This document shows positions 16,924-26,147 of a DNA stretch of 64,000 bases, piece after piece; within the stretch, counting starts at the first letter, position 1; every line of letters starts with the position of its first letter. This DNA comes from Labrenzia sp. 011 (GTDB lineage: Bacteria > Pseudomonadota > Alphaproteobacteria > Rhizobiales > Stappiaceae), in assembly GCF_003075075.1 (NCBI RefSeq), contig NZ_QCYM01000002.1, forward strand, positions 310,001-374,000, read 5' to 3'. Under the pieces are notes generated by a model that was not told where the DNA came from, did no database searches, and was given only the letters and a program-made list of their open reading frames with translations. Made by a program: the position numbers and the translations under genes.

Positions 16924-18111
16924 ATGACTCGTCTTGCTGTTCTTGGGGCATTCGCCGGTTTCGTGGCGGCGGCCAACCCGGCTCAGGCTGCTGATCTGCC
17001 AGTAGCTCCGGAACCTGTCGATTATGTCCGTATCTGCGATGCCTATGGAGCGCGGTTCTACTATATCCCGGGCACCGAAACCTGCCTGCGCGTCGGCGGA
17101 CGCGTCCGCTTCGACACCCGTTTCAGGAACTTCGGAAAATCCGAAAACGCCTGGGGTGACCGCGACACCAATGCTCTCGAGCTGCGTTCGCGCGGTTATC
17201 TCTATCTCGATGCCCGCACCGCGACCGAATTCGGCACGCTGCGCACCTTTATCGAGATGTACGGAACCGCCACCAACGACAACGCTTCCTCCTTCACGCT
17301 CGACAAGGCCTATATCCAGTGGGGCGGACTGCTGGCCGGCCGCGCCCAGTCGAACTTCGACTTCTTCACCGGCTACGCCTTCAACGCCCAGATCGAAAGT
17401 TACTCTGACCGGAAGATCAACCAGGCAGCCTATACCTTCGCCTTCGGCAACGGCTTCAATGCAACGCTCGCAATCGAAGACCGATCCTCCCGCGACACCA
17501 GCATCGGGCTGAACGGCGGCACCGAGGACTACGGCGGCACCCGCATGCCGGACTTTGTCGCCGCATTCGGGCTCAAGCAGGGTTGGGGCAAGGCCCAGGT
17601 CATGGGCGCCTTGCATCAGGTCTACCCGAATGCGACCTATAACGGTGTCACCGTGGGCAGCGAAGATGAACTCGGATGGGCCGTCGGCGGCGGTGTCCAG
17701 GTCAATTTCGGCGGTCTGGCCAACGGCGGCAGCATTGCCTTGCAGGGTGTCTATACGGACGGAGCCAGCGGCTACGGCTCGACCGGCTGGAACAGCCGGA
17801 TCACCGACGCGGTCTACACCGGCACCGGAACAGACACCACCAAGACATGGAACGTCTTCGGCGGTGTCAATCTGGGGCTGACCAACACCATCGAAGCCAA
17901 TATCGAGGGCGGCTACCACAGCGTGGAAGGCGGTACCGGCGCCTATGATTTCACACAGTGGGACGCAACCGCGAACGTGGTCTGGGAACCGGTGTCCGGC
18001 TTCATCATGGGCCCGGAACTGCAGTACCGCGATCTGGACTTCAGCCAGTCCTCCGGTCTCGACGACACCTATGAACTTTACGGGACGTTCCGCGTACAGC
18101 GCACGTTCTGA
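16924..18111 (+). CDS. outer-membrane porin (alphaproteobacterial porin family)
   Basis: A 395-residue precursor: signal peptide of about 22 residues (MTRLAVLGAFAGFVAAANPAQA) followed by ADLP, then VRICDAYGARFYYIPGTETCLRVGGRVRFD, the N-terminal signature of Omp2b/RopA-type trimeric porins, with the conserved cysteine pair. Alternating beta strands follow, and the chain ends in phenylalanine (VQRTF), the outer-membrane insertion signal. ATG 16924 is preceded by GGAG at 16914-16917. A strong terminator follows directly, so it is monocistronic and probably highly expressed. Confidence 0.93.
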   Translation: MTRLAVLGAFAGFVAAANPAQAADLPVAPEPVDYVRICDAYGARFYYIPGTETCLRVGGRVRFDTRFRNFGKSENAWGDRDTNALELRSRGYLYLDARTATEFGTLRTFIEMYGTATNDNASSFTLDKAYIQWGGLLAGRAQSNFDFFTGYAFNAQIESYSDRKINQAAYTFAFGNGFNATLAIEDRSSRDTSIGLNGGTEDYGGTRMPDFVAAFGLKQGWGKAQVMGALHQVYPNATYNGVTVGSEDELGWAVGGGVQVNFGGLANGGSIALQGVYTDGASGYGSTGWNSRITDAVYTGTGTDTTKTWNVFGGVNLGLTNTIEANIEGGYHSVEGGTGAYDFTQWDATANVVWEPVSGFIMGPELQYRDLDFSQSSGLDDTYELYGTFRVQRTF

Positions 18112-18132
18112 GTCTTCCCGAAAGATGGGTGC

Positions 18133-18165
18133 AAAAGCCCCGGACCGGCCGGTCCGGGGCTTTTT
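18133..18165 (+). terminator. rho-independent terminator of the porin gene
   Basis: A perfect 15-bp palindromic stem (AAAGCCCCGGACCGG and its complement) followed by TTTTT, 22 bp after the porin stop. The symmetric A/T runs may let it work in both directions, also serving the convergent hydrolase gene. Confidence 0.92.
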
Positions 18166-18206
18166 CGTCGGCCGAGCCCGCGCTCAAGCCTTTTGGCGGA
18201 ACGCCG

Positions 18207-19043
18207 TCATCCCTTCCGGCCCAGGGCTTTCAGGACGGCGGACCACAGGCCGTTGTCCCACAGGTTTCCGTGTCCGGCCCCTTCCAGGATGACGATCTGC
18301 CTGGGGTCCGTGGCCCGCTCGAACAGCTCCCTGCCGTGCTCGACGGAAATGAGCCCATCCGCCGTGCCGTGAACGATCAGCACCGGTGCGGCAACGGCGC
18401 CGATGCGCTCGCGGCTGGGCATGGGGTCCTTCATCAGCAGGTTCACCGGCAGCCAGGGATAGCTCTCCAACGCCAGATCGACGAGGGCCGTATAGGGCGC
18501 TTCCAGAACCACAAGTTCAGCCTGCGGGCGTTGGGCGGCGACCGCTGTCGCGACACCGGTTCCCAGGCTCTCGCCATGCAGGACGATGGGCGTTCGCGAC
18601 GCCGACAACCGGTCGAAGTGCTCCAGTCCATCGGATATGAACGCGGCTTCCGACGGGCTTCCGCCGCTGCCGGCATACCCCCGGTAGGCAGGCGCGTAGA
18701 GCCCGAAGCCGCTGTCCAGGATCTGCCTGAAACGGGCCCACCGGGTTGAGACATTGCCGGAATTTCCGTGAAAATACAGCACTGTGGGTGCGCCGTCGCG
18801 CGCCGGTTCCGCGCGCCAGACGGTCACGGGCGTCCCGTCCGCCATGGCGACGGTTTCGACCGTGACCTCTTCCAGTCCCTTTTCGGCCGGATCGGCGAGA
18901 GTTCCCGAAGGCACAAAAACGAAGCTGCGCTGGTTGAGATACATGTATCCGGCAGCCATGGCGTAGGCGATGGCCAGGACGGCAGCCAGACCGGCAAGGG
19001 ACTTCCACCTCCCTGCTGTCCGTTTGTCGGATCGGCTTGCCAA
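18207..19043 (-). CDS. alpha/beta hydrolase, BEM46/ABHD13-like, membrane-anchored
   Basis: A 278-residue protein with one N-terminal membrane helix (about residues 14-35) followed by an alpha/beta-hydrolase domain. The oxyanion region YFHGNSGN lies near residue 91, the nucleophile elbow GESLGTG near 158, the acid is probably in VHGTADGLIS, and the histidine in EGAGHGNLWD. Family members are esterase- or peptidase-like hydrolases of unknown physiological substrate. The domain is predicted on the periplasmic side. Leftward, 57 bp after mutL, so possibly cotranscribed with it. Confidence 0.82.
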   Translation of the reverse strand: MASRSDKRTAGRWKSLAGLAAVLAIAYAMAAGYMYLNQRSFVFVPSGTLADPAEKGLEEVTVETVAMADGTPVTVWRAEPARDGAPTVLYFHGNSGNVSTRWARFRQILDSGFGLYAPAYRGYAGSGGSPSEAAFISDGLEHFDRLSASRTPIVLHGESLGTGVATAVAAQRPQAELVVLEAPYTALVDLALESYPWLPVNLLMKDPMPSRERIGAVAAPVLIVHGTADGLISVEHGRELFERATDPRQIVILEGAGHGNLWDNGLWSAVLKALGRKG

Positions 19044-19100
19044 AATCCGGTCTCCTGCTGATGGTGCGGTCGGAACCCTGTGGCCGGCCTTCCCAACGGT

Positions 19101-20993
19101 CTATTTTCGGCCGAACAGCTTCTCGATGTCCGTCAGTTTCAGCTCGACCCAGGTGGGGCGCCCGTGATTGCACTGGCCGGAGAGCGGCGTCGCCTCCATG
19201 TCGCGCAGCAGCGCATCCATTTCCTCCGGGCGCATGCGGCGGCCGGCGCGGACCGACCCGTGGCAGGCCATGGTGGCGGCCACGTGATCGAGCTTTTCCT
19301 TCAGACCTTCGGCAGTGTCCCATTCGGCAAGTTCGTCGGCCAGATTCCTGACCATGCCCTGAATGTCCATGTCGCCCAGCATCGCCGGTGTTTCCCGGAC
19401 CGCGACTGCGCCGGGACCGAAAGCCTCCAGGCAGAGCCCGACCTTCTCAAGATCTTCCGACCGCTCGGCCAGGCGGGCGGCGTCTTCTTCCGGCAGTTCG
19501 ACGATTTCAGGGATCAGGAGGATCTGCCGGGCGACCTCCTTCTTCGCCAGCGCTTCCTTCAGACGTTCGTAGACGAGACGTTCATGCGCAGCGTGCTGAT
19601 CCACGATGACAACCCCATCCCCGGTCTGGGCAATGATGTATGTCTCGTGCACCTGGGCGCGCGCGGCACCGAGCGGCAACCGGGTTTTTTCGATCTCCAC
19701 CGGCACCTCATGGGCGCGGGCATCGGCCGACGGCGCGCCGAAGGCGTCGAAACCGGCCGACCCGGCAAAGGGTGCCTGAGGCTGTTCGGCCATTCCCGCG
19801 CCCGGTGCAGCCGCTGCGTCCAGCGGGCGGAAGGCCTGCGGATCCCAGTGCGCGGCGCCGGCGGTCTGGCCGTAAGCCGGTCCGGCGGTGTTTCCTGCCC
19901 CGTAGACAGGGTTTCCCGCAGAAGCCGGCCCGCGATAGCCCGGCGGCTGCGCCCGCAGCGCATCGAGCGCGACGGCAGCGTTCGAGGTGGACGAGCGGTG
20001 GCCGGCCCGGACCAGGGCATGTTTGATGGACCCCACGAGAAGCCCACGCACCAGCTGGGAATCGCGGAAGCGCACATCCGCCTTGGCCGGATGGACGTTC
20101 ACATCCACCTGCACCGGATCGAGATCGAGAAACAGGACGACAACCGGGTGGCGGTCCCGCGCCAGCACATCGGCATAGGCCCCGCGCAGGCCCGACAGCA
20201 GCAGCTTGTCCTTCACCGGACGACCGTTGACATAGAAGAACTGGTTCTGCGCATTGCCGCGATGATGGGTAGGCAGCCCCGCGAATCCGGTCAGACGAAC
20301 CCCTTCGCGTTCGGCATCGATGTCCATGGCGTTGTCGACGAAATCCTGGCCGAGGATTTGCGCGATCCGCGCCAGATGCGGCTCGTCGCCCCGGGCTGCC
20401 GGCCAGCTTTGCGGCTGACGGTCGGCGCCCGAGAGCGAGAATCCGATCCGCGGGTAGGCAAGGGCGATGCGCTTGACGATTTCGGTGATCGCGGCAGCTT
20501 CCGCCCGGTCGGACTTGAGGAATTTCAATCTGGCGGGCGTTGCAAAGAACAGGTCCCGCACCTCGACCTGGGTGCCCCTGGTGCGTGCCGCCGGAATGGC
20601 CTGCTGTTCCCTGCCCCCCTCGACCGCAATTGCCCAAGCGTGGTCTTCGTCCCGGTGACGGGTCTGGATGGCAAGGCGCGCGACCGACCCGATGGAAGGC
20701 AGGGCCTCGCCGCGAAAACCGAGTGTGCGGATGTCGAACAGGTCGTCGTCGGAGATTTTCGAGGTGCAGTGGCGGCGGATCGCCAGTATCAGGTCGTCCC
20801 GGCGCATGCCTTCGCCATCGTCCGCCACCCGCATCAGGGTCTTGCCCCCGGCCGCCGTCACGATTTCGATGTTCGACGCCCCGGCATCCACCGCGTTCTC
20901 GACCAGTTCCTTGATCACGCTGGCGGGACGTTCGATCACCTCGCCGGCGGCAATCTGGTTGATCACCTGTTCGCCAAGCTGCCTGACCTGCAT
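19101..20993 (-). CDS. mutL: DNA mismatch repair endonuclease MutL
   Basis: A 630-residue MutL. The N-terminal GHKL ATPase has [20 protein letters not shown] with the catalytic Glu/Asn, DDGEGM and [13 protein letters not shown] long proline/alanine linker leads to the C-terminal dimerisation domain, which carries an intact nuclease motif [12 protein letters not shown] (DQHAx2Ex4E) near residue 460 plus [10 protein letters not shown] and QCNHGRPTW. It is therefore a latent endonuclease, as expected in species without MutH. The frame is open 78 codons further upstream, but the family N-terminus begins at the ATG at 20993. Confidence 0.96.
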   Translation of the reverse strand: MQVRQLGEQVINQIAAGEVIERPASVIKELVENAVDAGASNIEIVTAAGGKTLMRVADDGEGMRRDDLILAIRRHCTSKISDDDLFDIRTLGFRGEALPSIGSVARLAIQTRHRDEDHAWAIAVEGGREQQAIPAARTRGTQVEVRDLFFATPARLKFLKSDRAEAAAITEIVKRIALAYPRIGFSLSGADRQPQSWPAARGDEPHLARIAQILGQDFVDNAMDIDAEREGVRLTGFAGLPTHHRGNAQNQFFYVNGRPVKDKLLLSGLRGAYADVLARDRHPVVVLFLDLDPVQVDVNVHPAKADVRFRDSQLVRGLLVGSIKHALVRAGHRSSTSNAAVALDALRAQPPGYRGPASAGNPVYGAGNTAGPAYGQTAGAAHWDPQAFRPLDAAAAPGAGMAEQPQAPFAGSAGFDAFGAPSADARAHEVPVEIEKTRLPLGAARAQVHETYIIAQTGDGVVIVDQHAAHERLVYERLKEALAKKEVARQILLIPEIVELPEEDAARLAERSEDLEKVGLCLEAFGPGAVAVRETPAMLGDMDIQGMVRNLADELAEWDTAEGLKEKLDHVAATMACHGSVRAGRRMRPEEMDALLRDMEATPLSGQCNHGRPTWVELKLTDIEKLFGRK

Positions 20994-21106
20994 GAAACTC
21001 TCTCTACTCGGTTTCGCACTGCGACATGTTCCTATATGGTCCGCGCCGAGTTTGCTGCGATTCTTTGCAAAGCTTATCAGACCTTTCGTGATCCGGGTGA
21101 CCCTCC

Positions 21107-21982
21107 ATGACCGCTTCTGCACCACTTCTGACTGACGGGCTCCGTGCTCTCGCCCCCTCCTACAAGGGCATCCTGTGCGATGTCTGGGGCGTTCTGCACA
21201 ATGGTGTGACGGCCTTCGAGGATGCACACAAGGCGCTGAGGGCCTACCGCGAGGAAGCCGGAGGCAAGGTCGTCCTGATCACCAATGCACCACGGCCGGC
21301 CAAGGAGGTGGGCGAGATGCTCGCCTCCATGGGGGTTCCGGCGCAGACCTATGACAGCATTGTCACCTCGGGAGATGTTACCAGGGATGTTCTGATAGAA
21401 CAGGGCCGCAAGACGCTGCTGCATATCGGCCCCAACCGGGACCAGCCGCTCTACCGGGGTCTGGAAGCGACCTTCACCGCCAATGACGACGAGGCCGAAG
21501 CGATCAGCTGCACAGGCCTGGCCGACGACGAGACGGAAACACCCGACGACTATCGCGAACGCCTGCAGAAACTGGCCGACCGCAAACTGCCGATGATCTG
21601 CGCCAATCCGGACATTGTCGTCGAGCGTGGCGACCGGCTGGTCTGGTGTGCAGGCGCCCTGGCGCGGCTTTACGAGGATCTGGGCGGTGAGGTCACCATT
21701 CTGGGCAAGCCGCACGCGCCGATCTATCAGGCCGCGATGAAGCGCCTGGAGACCCTCGGGGGCGACGGGATCGGCAAGGAAGACGTGCTGGCAATCGGCG
21801 ACGGCCTGCCGACGGATATCCGCGGGGCCGTGTCCCAGGATATCGATGTCCTTTTCATCACCGCGGGCATCCACGCCTCGGACTTCGGCCCGAGCGATGC
21901 GCCGGAAGAGCATCTGATCCGCAGCCGGCTGACGGAAGAAGGTCTGCGGGCGCGCGCCGCCCTGCCCCGACTGGTGTGGTGA
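21107..21982 (+). CDS. TIGR01459-type HAD-superfamily hydrolase
   Basis: A 291-residue HAD-like phosphatase related to NagD/CECR5. Motif I is present as [10 protein letters not shown] (residues 29-38), but the second motif-I Asp is replaced by Gly, so the general acid/base differs from the usual DxD. Motif [10 protein letters not shown], motif III lysine in LGKPHAPIY and motif [15 protein letters not shown] follow. TIGR01459 proteins are alphaproteobacterial, function undefined. The ribF gene, often nearby, lies 2.2 kb downstream. It starts at ATG 21107, divergent from mutL. Confidence 0.87.
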   Translation: MTASAPLLTDGLRALAPSYKGILCDVWGVLHNGVTAFEDAHKALRAYREEAGGKVVLITNAPRPAKEVGEMLASMGVPAQTYDSIVTSGDVTRDVLIEQGRKTLLHIGPNRDQPLYRGLEATFTANDDEAEAISCTGLADDETETPDDYRERLQKLADRKLPMICANPDIVVERGDRLVWCAGALARLYEDLGGEVTILGKPHAPIYQAAMKRLETLGGDGIGKEDVLAIGDGLPTDIRGAVSQDIDVLFITAGIHASDFGPSDAPEEHLIRSRLTEEGLRARAALPRLVW

Positions 21983-21993
21983 TACCGGCCGGC

Positions 21994-22026
21994 AAATAAA
22001 AACGGCTGCCGTTCGGCAGCCGTTTC
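21994..22026 (-). terminator. terminator between convergent HAD and cheZ genes
   Basis: A perfect AACGGCTGCCG / CGGCAGCCGTT hairpin (22001-22024). Read on the minus strand it is followed by TTTATTT, fitting termination of cheZ, whose stop is 50 bp away. On the plus strand only TTTC follows, so it may act weakly for the HAD gene. Confidence 0.8.
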
Positions 22027-22075
22027 GAATTCTTGATGTCCGGGGCTGTCTGCCCCTGATGCAACCGACGTGCGA

Positions 22076-22768
22076 TCAGTCGAACAGCTTGTCGATGTCC
22101 GACTGCGCGTCTCCGAGCAGGGCGTCGATATCGTCCTGGGAAACGCCTTCCCCAGTGTGTTGCGGTCCGTGCAGGATGAGTTCGCGCTTGCGGCGTTCAT
22201 CGGCACTTTCTTCCATCGCGGCTTCCAGATCTTCCGGGATCCGCAACTGCGAGATGAAGGACGACACCCGCTCGTCAATGAAGCGAAGCGTTTCCACGAC
22301 CTTCGAGATCCGCTGACCGGTGATGTCCTGGAACGTGCAGGCCTCGAAGATGTTGATCATCTTGTTGCTGACCAGCTCCTGATAGGCGACCGGATCGCTG
22401 GTGTCGGCCCCCATGATTTCCTCGGCCGTTTCCATGATCGTGTTCGTGGCGTTTTCCGTCGCCTCGACGATGGCATCCAGCTCGCGGCCCGCATCGGGGA
22501 TCTTGCTGGTGGTCATGTCGTTCGCGCGCAGTTGGGAGATTTCCTCCTTCATGCGCGTGATCTGTCTGGCAATCGCCGTCAGCTCTTCCGTGACAGCAGG
22601 CTGCACGGTCGACAGGAAATCGAACATCGAGCCCGACATCACCTCGGCGAGATGCATCACGTCGGTCAGGGAAACCTCGCCTTGCCGATTCTTGTTTTCC
22701 TGCAGGAAGTCGATTATCCTGGCGACGTTTTCCTGCTTCATCTTGGCCATGAGGTCCAGCCTTTCCAT
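22076..22768 (-). CDS. cheZ: protein phosphatase CheZ (CheY-P phosphatase), copy 1
   Basis: A 230-residue protein, mostly long helices, with the CheZ catalytic motif FEACTFQDITGQRISKV: Asp148 and Gln152 correspond to E. coli CheZ D143 and Q147, the residues that drive CheY-P dephosphorylation. After a flexible acidic linker the protein ends in SQDDIDALL and a second, looser copy AQSDIDKLF. These resemble the CheY-binding N-terminus of FliM and occupy the place of the CheY-tethering C-terminal peptide of E. coli CheZ. The start is uncertain: ATG 22768 (GGAGGA upstream) is used; ATG 22750 or a TTG at 22921 are alternatives. Downstream of cheY in the same direction. Confidence 0.85.
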   Translation of the reverse strand: MERLDLMAKMKQENVARIIDFLQENKNRQGEVSLTDVMHLAEVMSGSMFDFLSTVQPAVTEELTAIARQITRMKEEISQLRANDMTTSKIPDAGRELDAIVEATENATNTIMETAEEIMGADTSDPVAYQELVSNKMINIFEACTFQDITGQRISKVVETLRFIDERVSSFISQLRIPEDLEAAMEESADERRKRELILHGPQHTGEGVSQDDIDALLGDAQSDIDKLFD

Positions 22769-22925
22769 TTTGAATGCGTCCTCCGACTTGCGGAACCGAT
22801 CGTCAAGCCCGCTAAAAGCTTGCGGAAACACCAAGACCGACCCGACAGGATCGTGCCCATCCAGAACAATCGTCTGACGCCGGCGGAGAGTGTCCCGAAG
22901 GCCAGTCTCCGCCCGGCGCAAGAAG

Positions 22926-23309
22926 TTAATCGGAGAAGACGGCTTCGATCTTGCCCTTCAGCGTCTGCGCATTGAAGGGTTTCACGATGTAGTTGTTCAC
23001 GCCGGCCTTTTTGGCGGCGATAACATTTTCCGTTTTGGATTCGGCAGTCACCATGATGAATGGCGTTTTGCTCAGGCCGCTGTCGGAACGAACCTGCTTG
23101 AGCAGTTCGTAACCGGTCATCGGTTCCATGTTCCAGTCGGAAATCACCAGGCCGTAACGGCGCTGTTTCATTTTTTCCAAAGCTTCGGTGCCGTCCGCAG
23201 CATCGTCGATATCCTCGAAACCGAGCTGTTTCAGAAGGTTCCGAATGATGCGAATCATCGTTTTGTAGTCATCGACCACGAGGACCGGCATCTGAAGATC
23301 AAGGGCCAT
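22926..23309 (-). CDS. cheY: chemotaxis response regulator CheY
   Basis: A 127-residue stand-alone receiver domain: acidic pocket Asp13-Asp14 (VVDDYKTM), phosphorylation site Asp58 (LVISDWNMEPMTG), switch Thr in MVTAES and Lys in IVKPF. The spacing and the DWNMP-like sequence match CheY, which binds the flagellar switch protein FliM when phosphorylated. It directly precedes cheZ, so the regulator and its phosphatase are coexpressed. Starts at ATG 23309; a 252-bp divergent gap separates it from maoC. Confidence 0.92.
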   Translation of the reverse strand: MALDLQMPVLVVDDYKTMIRIIRNLLKQLGFEDIDDAADGTEALEKMKQRRYGLVISDWNMEPMTGYELLKQVRSDSGLSKTPFIMVTAESKTENVIAAKKAGVNNYIVKPFNAQTLKGKIEAVFSD

Positions 23310-23561
23310 TGTCTACTCCATACTGTCAACTGGCGCGGCCCCTGGCCGTGGGCCGGTGGAAACGCGTTATGACTTTTGAAGGAGAGTGACACATCCATTT
23401 GTGTCCTCACCTCCCCACACTCAACGCAATCTAACGGCAGCCCCTGAAAAGACCGTTAATAACAAGCACTTTTTTCTTCACCCAAAGCACAATTGCCAGA
23501 AAACCTTGTGATGCCTAGCGTTCGCGGAGCTTGGAAATGACAGGTCAGGGCGGAATTCGCG

Positions 23562-24011
23562 ATGCTGGAACTACAGAAACTCTGTTTTGAAGATCTGAAA
23601 ACGGGAATGAGTGAAGAACTGGTCAAACATGTGAGTTCTTCTGATGTTGTCGGCTTCGCGGAAGTATCCGGCGATCGCAATCCGGTTCACCTTTCGGAAC
23701 ATTTCGCGGCCAGAACTCCGTTCAAAACGCGGATCGCGCACGGTCTTTATACCGCCAGCCTGATATCGGCGGTACTGGGCACGCGGCTCCCCGGGCCGGG
23801 CGCCATTTATATGTCCCAGACCCTGAATTTCAAGGCGCCGGTCAAGATCGGCGACGACGTGAAGGTCGTTGTCACGGTGGAGGAACTGATGGAGCGCGGA
23901 AACCGTGCCCGGCTTTCCTGCGTTTGCAGCGTGGGCGAGACGGTGGTGCTGGAAGGGGAAGCGCTGGTCAAGGTCCCCAGCCGCGACTCGGATCCGTCCT
24001 ACCAGCGATAG
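23562..24011 (+). CDS. MaoC-family (R)-specific enoyl-CoA hydratase-like protein
   Basis: A 149-residue hot-dog protein with the hydratase-2 motif SGDRNPVHL (Asp and His catalytic pair, residues 37-45) and RIAHGLYTASL, typical of PhaJ-like (R)-enoyl-CoA hydratases that hydrate trans-2-enoyl-CoA from beta-oxidation for polyhydroxyalkanoate supply. It starts at ATG 23562 with a weak GGCGGA site. No pha genes are adjacent, so the pathway is inferred from the family only. Confidence 0.85.
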   Translation: MLELQKLCFEDLKTGMSEELVKHVSSSDVVGFAEVSGDRNPVHLSEHFAARTPFKTRIAHGLYTASLISAVLGTRLPGPGAIYMSQTLNFKAPVKIGDDVKVVVTVEELMERGNRARLSCVCSVGETVVLEGEALVKVPSRDSDPSYQR

Positions 24012-24210
24012 GTCATGGACATCTTGCCTCAGGGGAAGGCCTCGTGGACCGGATCAGATTCCCCGGGCCTGCACGGCATGGCTGAACTTGACCTTTTCTC
24101 TTCTTGACGGCAGGTTCCACGCCAGCGTGAGCGCGTGACCGCTCGGACGCGTTTGCCCTGCTGATCCCGCCCGGCCTTCCTGCCCGGCAACTTGCGCGAA
24201 GGTTTGCTGC

Positions 24211-25209
24211 ATGAGTCCGTCCAGTTCCTCCGAATTCCTGGTTGTCGACAAGCTGGACAGTTTTCCCGTTGAGCTGAAGGGCGGCATTGTCGCCATCGGA
24301 AATTTCGATGGTGTCCACCGGGGACACCGGGCCGTGCTGGATGCGGCCCAGGGGCTCGGTCACGGCACGCACCATCCGGTCTACGCCATGAGTTTCGAGC
24401 CGCATCCGCGGACTGTCTTCAACCCGTCGAAGCCCGTGTTCCGCCTGACACCGCGCGACATAAAGATCGAATTGCTGCGCGTGTGCGGTCTGGACGGCGT
24501 CCTGATACTGCCTTTCACAAAGGAATTCGCCGGGATCGAGGCGAATGCCTTTGTCCAGGATATCCTGATCGACACCCTCGGCATTTCGCATGCGGTCACC
24601 GGATACGACTTTCACTTCGGCCGGGCCCGCCAGGGAACTCCGGACTATCTGCGCACAGCCGGCGCGACCCGGGGTTTCGGCGTCACCATCGTCCAGCGCG
24701 AGGAGGATGAAGGCGCCGATATCATTTCCTCGACCCGCATCCGCGACTGTCTGGCACATGGCGACGTCGCGCAGGCGAACGGTCTTCTGGGGTATCGCTG
24801 GTTTTTCGAGACGGAGGTCCGGCAGGGTGACAAGCGCGGCCGGGACCTGGGCTATCCGACCGCCAATCTCGCGCTCGCAGACGATTGCCCGCTCAAACAC
24901 GGCATCTACGCCGTCAGGGTCAGGGCCGGCGGACACTGGCATGACGGCGTGGCAAGCTACGGTCGCCGTCCGACATTCGACAACGGCGCGCCGCTGTTCG
25001 AAGTGCACCTGTTCGACTTTTCCGGCGATCTTTACGGACAGACGCTCCGGGTTCACCTGGTGTCCTACCTGCGCGGCGAGGAAAAGTTCGACAGTGCCGA
25101 GGCGCTGATCGTCCAGATGGATCAGGACAGCGCAGAAGCCCGGGCGGCCCTCGCCTCGCTTCGCCCTCTGTCCGAAATCGATACCCGGCTGCTGGGGGAT
25201 ACTGCGTGA
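24211..25209 (+). CDS. ribF: bifunctional riboflavin kinase / FAD synthetase
   Basis: A 332-residue RibF. The N-terminal nucleotidyltransferase domain has IGNFDGVHRGHRAVL (residues 29-43) and SSTRIRDCL; the C-terminal flavokinase domain has KRGRDLGYPTANL near 212-222 and EVHLFDFSGDLYGQ. The enzyme makes FMN and then FAD from riboflavin and ATP. Its stop overlaps the start of the next gene (GTGA), coupling it to a DMT-family permease. No FMN riboswitch signature was seen in the 199 bp upstream. Confidence 0.95.
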   Translation: MSPSSSSEFLVVDKLDSFPVELKGGIVAIGNFDGVHRGHRAVLDAAQGLGHGTHHPVYAMSFEPHPRTVFNPSKPVFRLTPRDIKIELLRVCGLDGVLILPFTKEFAGIEANAFVQDILIDTLGISHAVTGYDFHFGRARQGTPDYLRTAGATRGFGVTIVQREEDEGADIISSTRIRDCLAHGDVAQANGLLGYRWFFETEVRQGDKRGRDLGYPTANLALADDCPLKHGIYAVRVRAGGHWHDGVASYGRRPTFDNGAPLFEVHLFDFSGDLYGQTLRVHLVSYLRGEEKFDSAEALIVQMDQDSAEARAALASLRPLSEIDTRLLGDTA

Positions 25210-26147
25210 CGCGGCCCGCAGCCTCCCTGCCCGTCGACCAGAACCCGCTTCTGGCCATCGCGCTGATGAGTTCCGCCATGCTGATCCTTCCGGTCATGGA
25301 CATTACCGCCAAATATCTGTCGCAGGACCTGCCGCCGCTTGAAGTGACCTTCGGCCGGTTCTTCTTCCAGTTCCTGATCAGCCTTGTTCTGGCCGTCGTG
25401 ACCGGGCGACTGGCACATCTGCGCGGACAGCAGCCGGTGATCAACTACCTGCGCGGCATCTTTCTCGCCGCGGCATCCCTGTGTTTTTTCACCGCCGTGA
25501 AATTCATGTCCGTTGCCACGGCAATCTCGATCTTCTTCATCGAACCGATGGTGCTGACCATCCTCGCCGCCCTGATCCTGAAGGAGCAGGTCGGCATCCG
25601 CCGGATTTCCGCCATTCTGGTCGGCCTTGTAGGCGCCGTGATCATCCTGCGGCCCAATCTCGCCGAGATCGGCCTCGTCAGCCTGCTGCCCGTGGTCACG
25701 GCGTTCCTGTTTTCCTTCTATCTGCTCATCAACCGGCTCTATCCCGTGACCGACGGTCTGCTGACCATTCAGTTCAGCGCCGGACTGTCCGGTTCGCTGC
25801 TGCTCGGCACCGCGCTCCTGGCCGCGAATCTGGCCGGGATCGAAGGCATGGAATTCCTGATGCCTTCCGGTGGTCAGAGCGGCCTTCTGGTGCTGATCGG
25901 GCTCATCTCCTTCGGCGCGCATGGATTGGTCGTGGCCGCCTTTCAGCGCGGCAGCGCCAGTCTGCTGGCCCCTCTGCAATATATCGAGATCGTCAGCGCG
26001 ACCCTGTTCGGCTATCTGGTGTTTTCGGATTTTCCGGACGGCCCCACCTGGATCGGCATCGCCCTGATCATCGGCAGCGGGCTCTATATCGCCCATCGGG
26101 AACGCAAGCGGAATTCCAGGGTTCAGCCCGCGGTCGCGGACGTGTGA
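25206..26147 (+). CDS. EamA/DMT-family transporter
   Basis: A 313-residue inner-membrane protein with about ten hydrophobic helices arranged as two EamA repeats (for example ILTILAALILKEQVGIRRISAILVGLVGAVIIL and VSATLFGYLVFSDFPDGPTWIGIALIIGSGLYI). The family exports small metabolites; the substrate cannot be told from sequence. It starts at GTG 25206 overlapping ribF by four bases, so coexpression is likely and a flavin-related substrate is conceivable but speculative. Its last 25 bp overlap the 3' end of the convergent GT87 gene. Confidence 0.85.
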   Translation: MTRPAASLPVDQNPLLAIALMSSAMLILPVMDITAKYLSQDLPPLEVTFGRFFFQFLISLVLAVVTGRLAHLRGQQPVINYLRGIFLAAASLCFFTAVKFMSVATAISIFFIEPMVLTILAALILKEQVGIRRISAILVGLVGAVIILRPNLAEIGLVSLLPVVTAFLFSFYLLINRLYPVTDGLLTIQFSAGLSGSLLLGTALLAANLAGIEGMEFLMPSGGQSGLLVLIGLISFGAHGLVVAAFQRGSASLLAPLQYIEIVSATLFGYLVFSDFPDGPTWIGIALIIGSGLYIAHRERKRNSRVQPAVADV

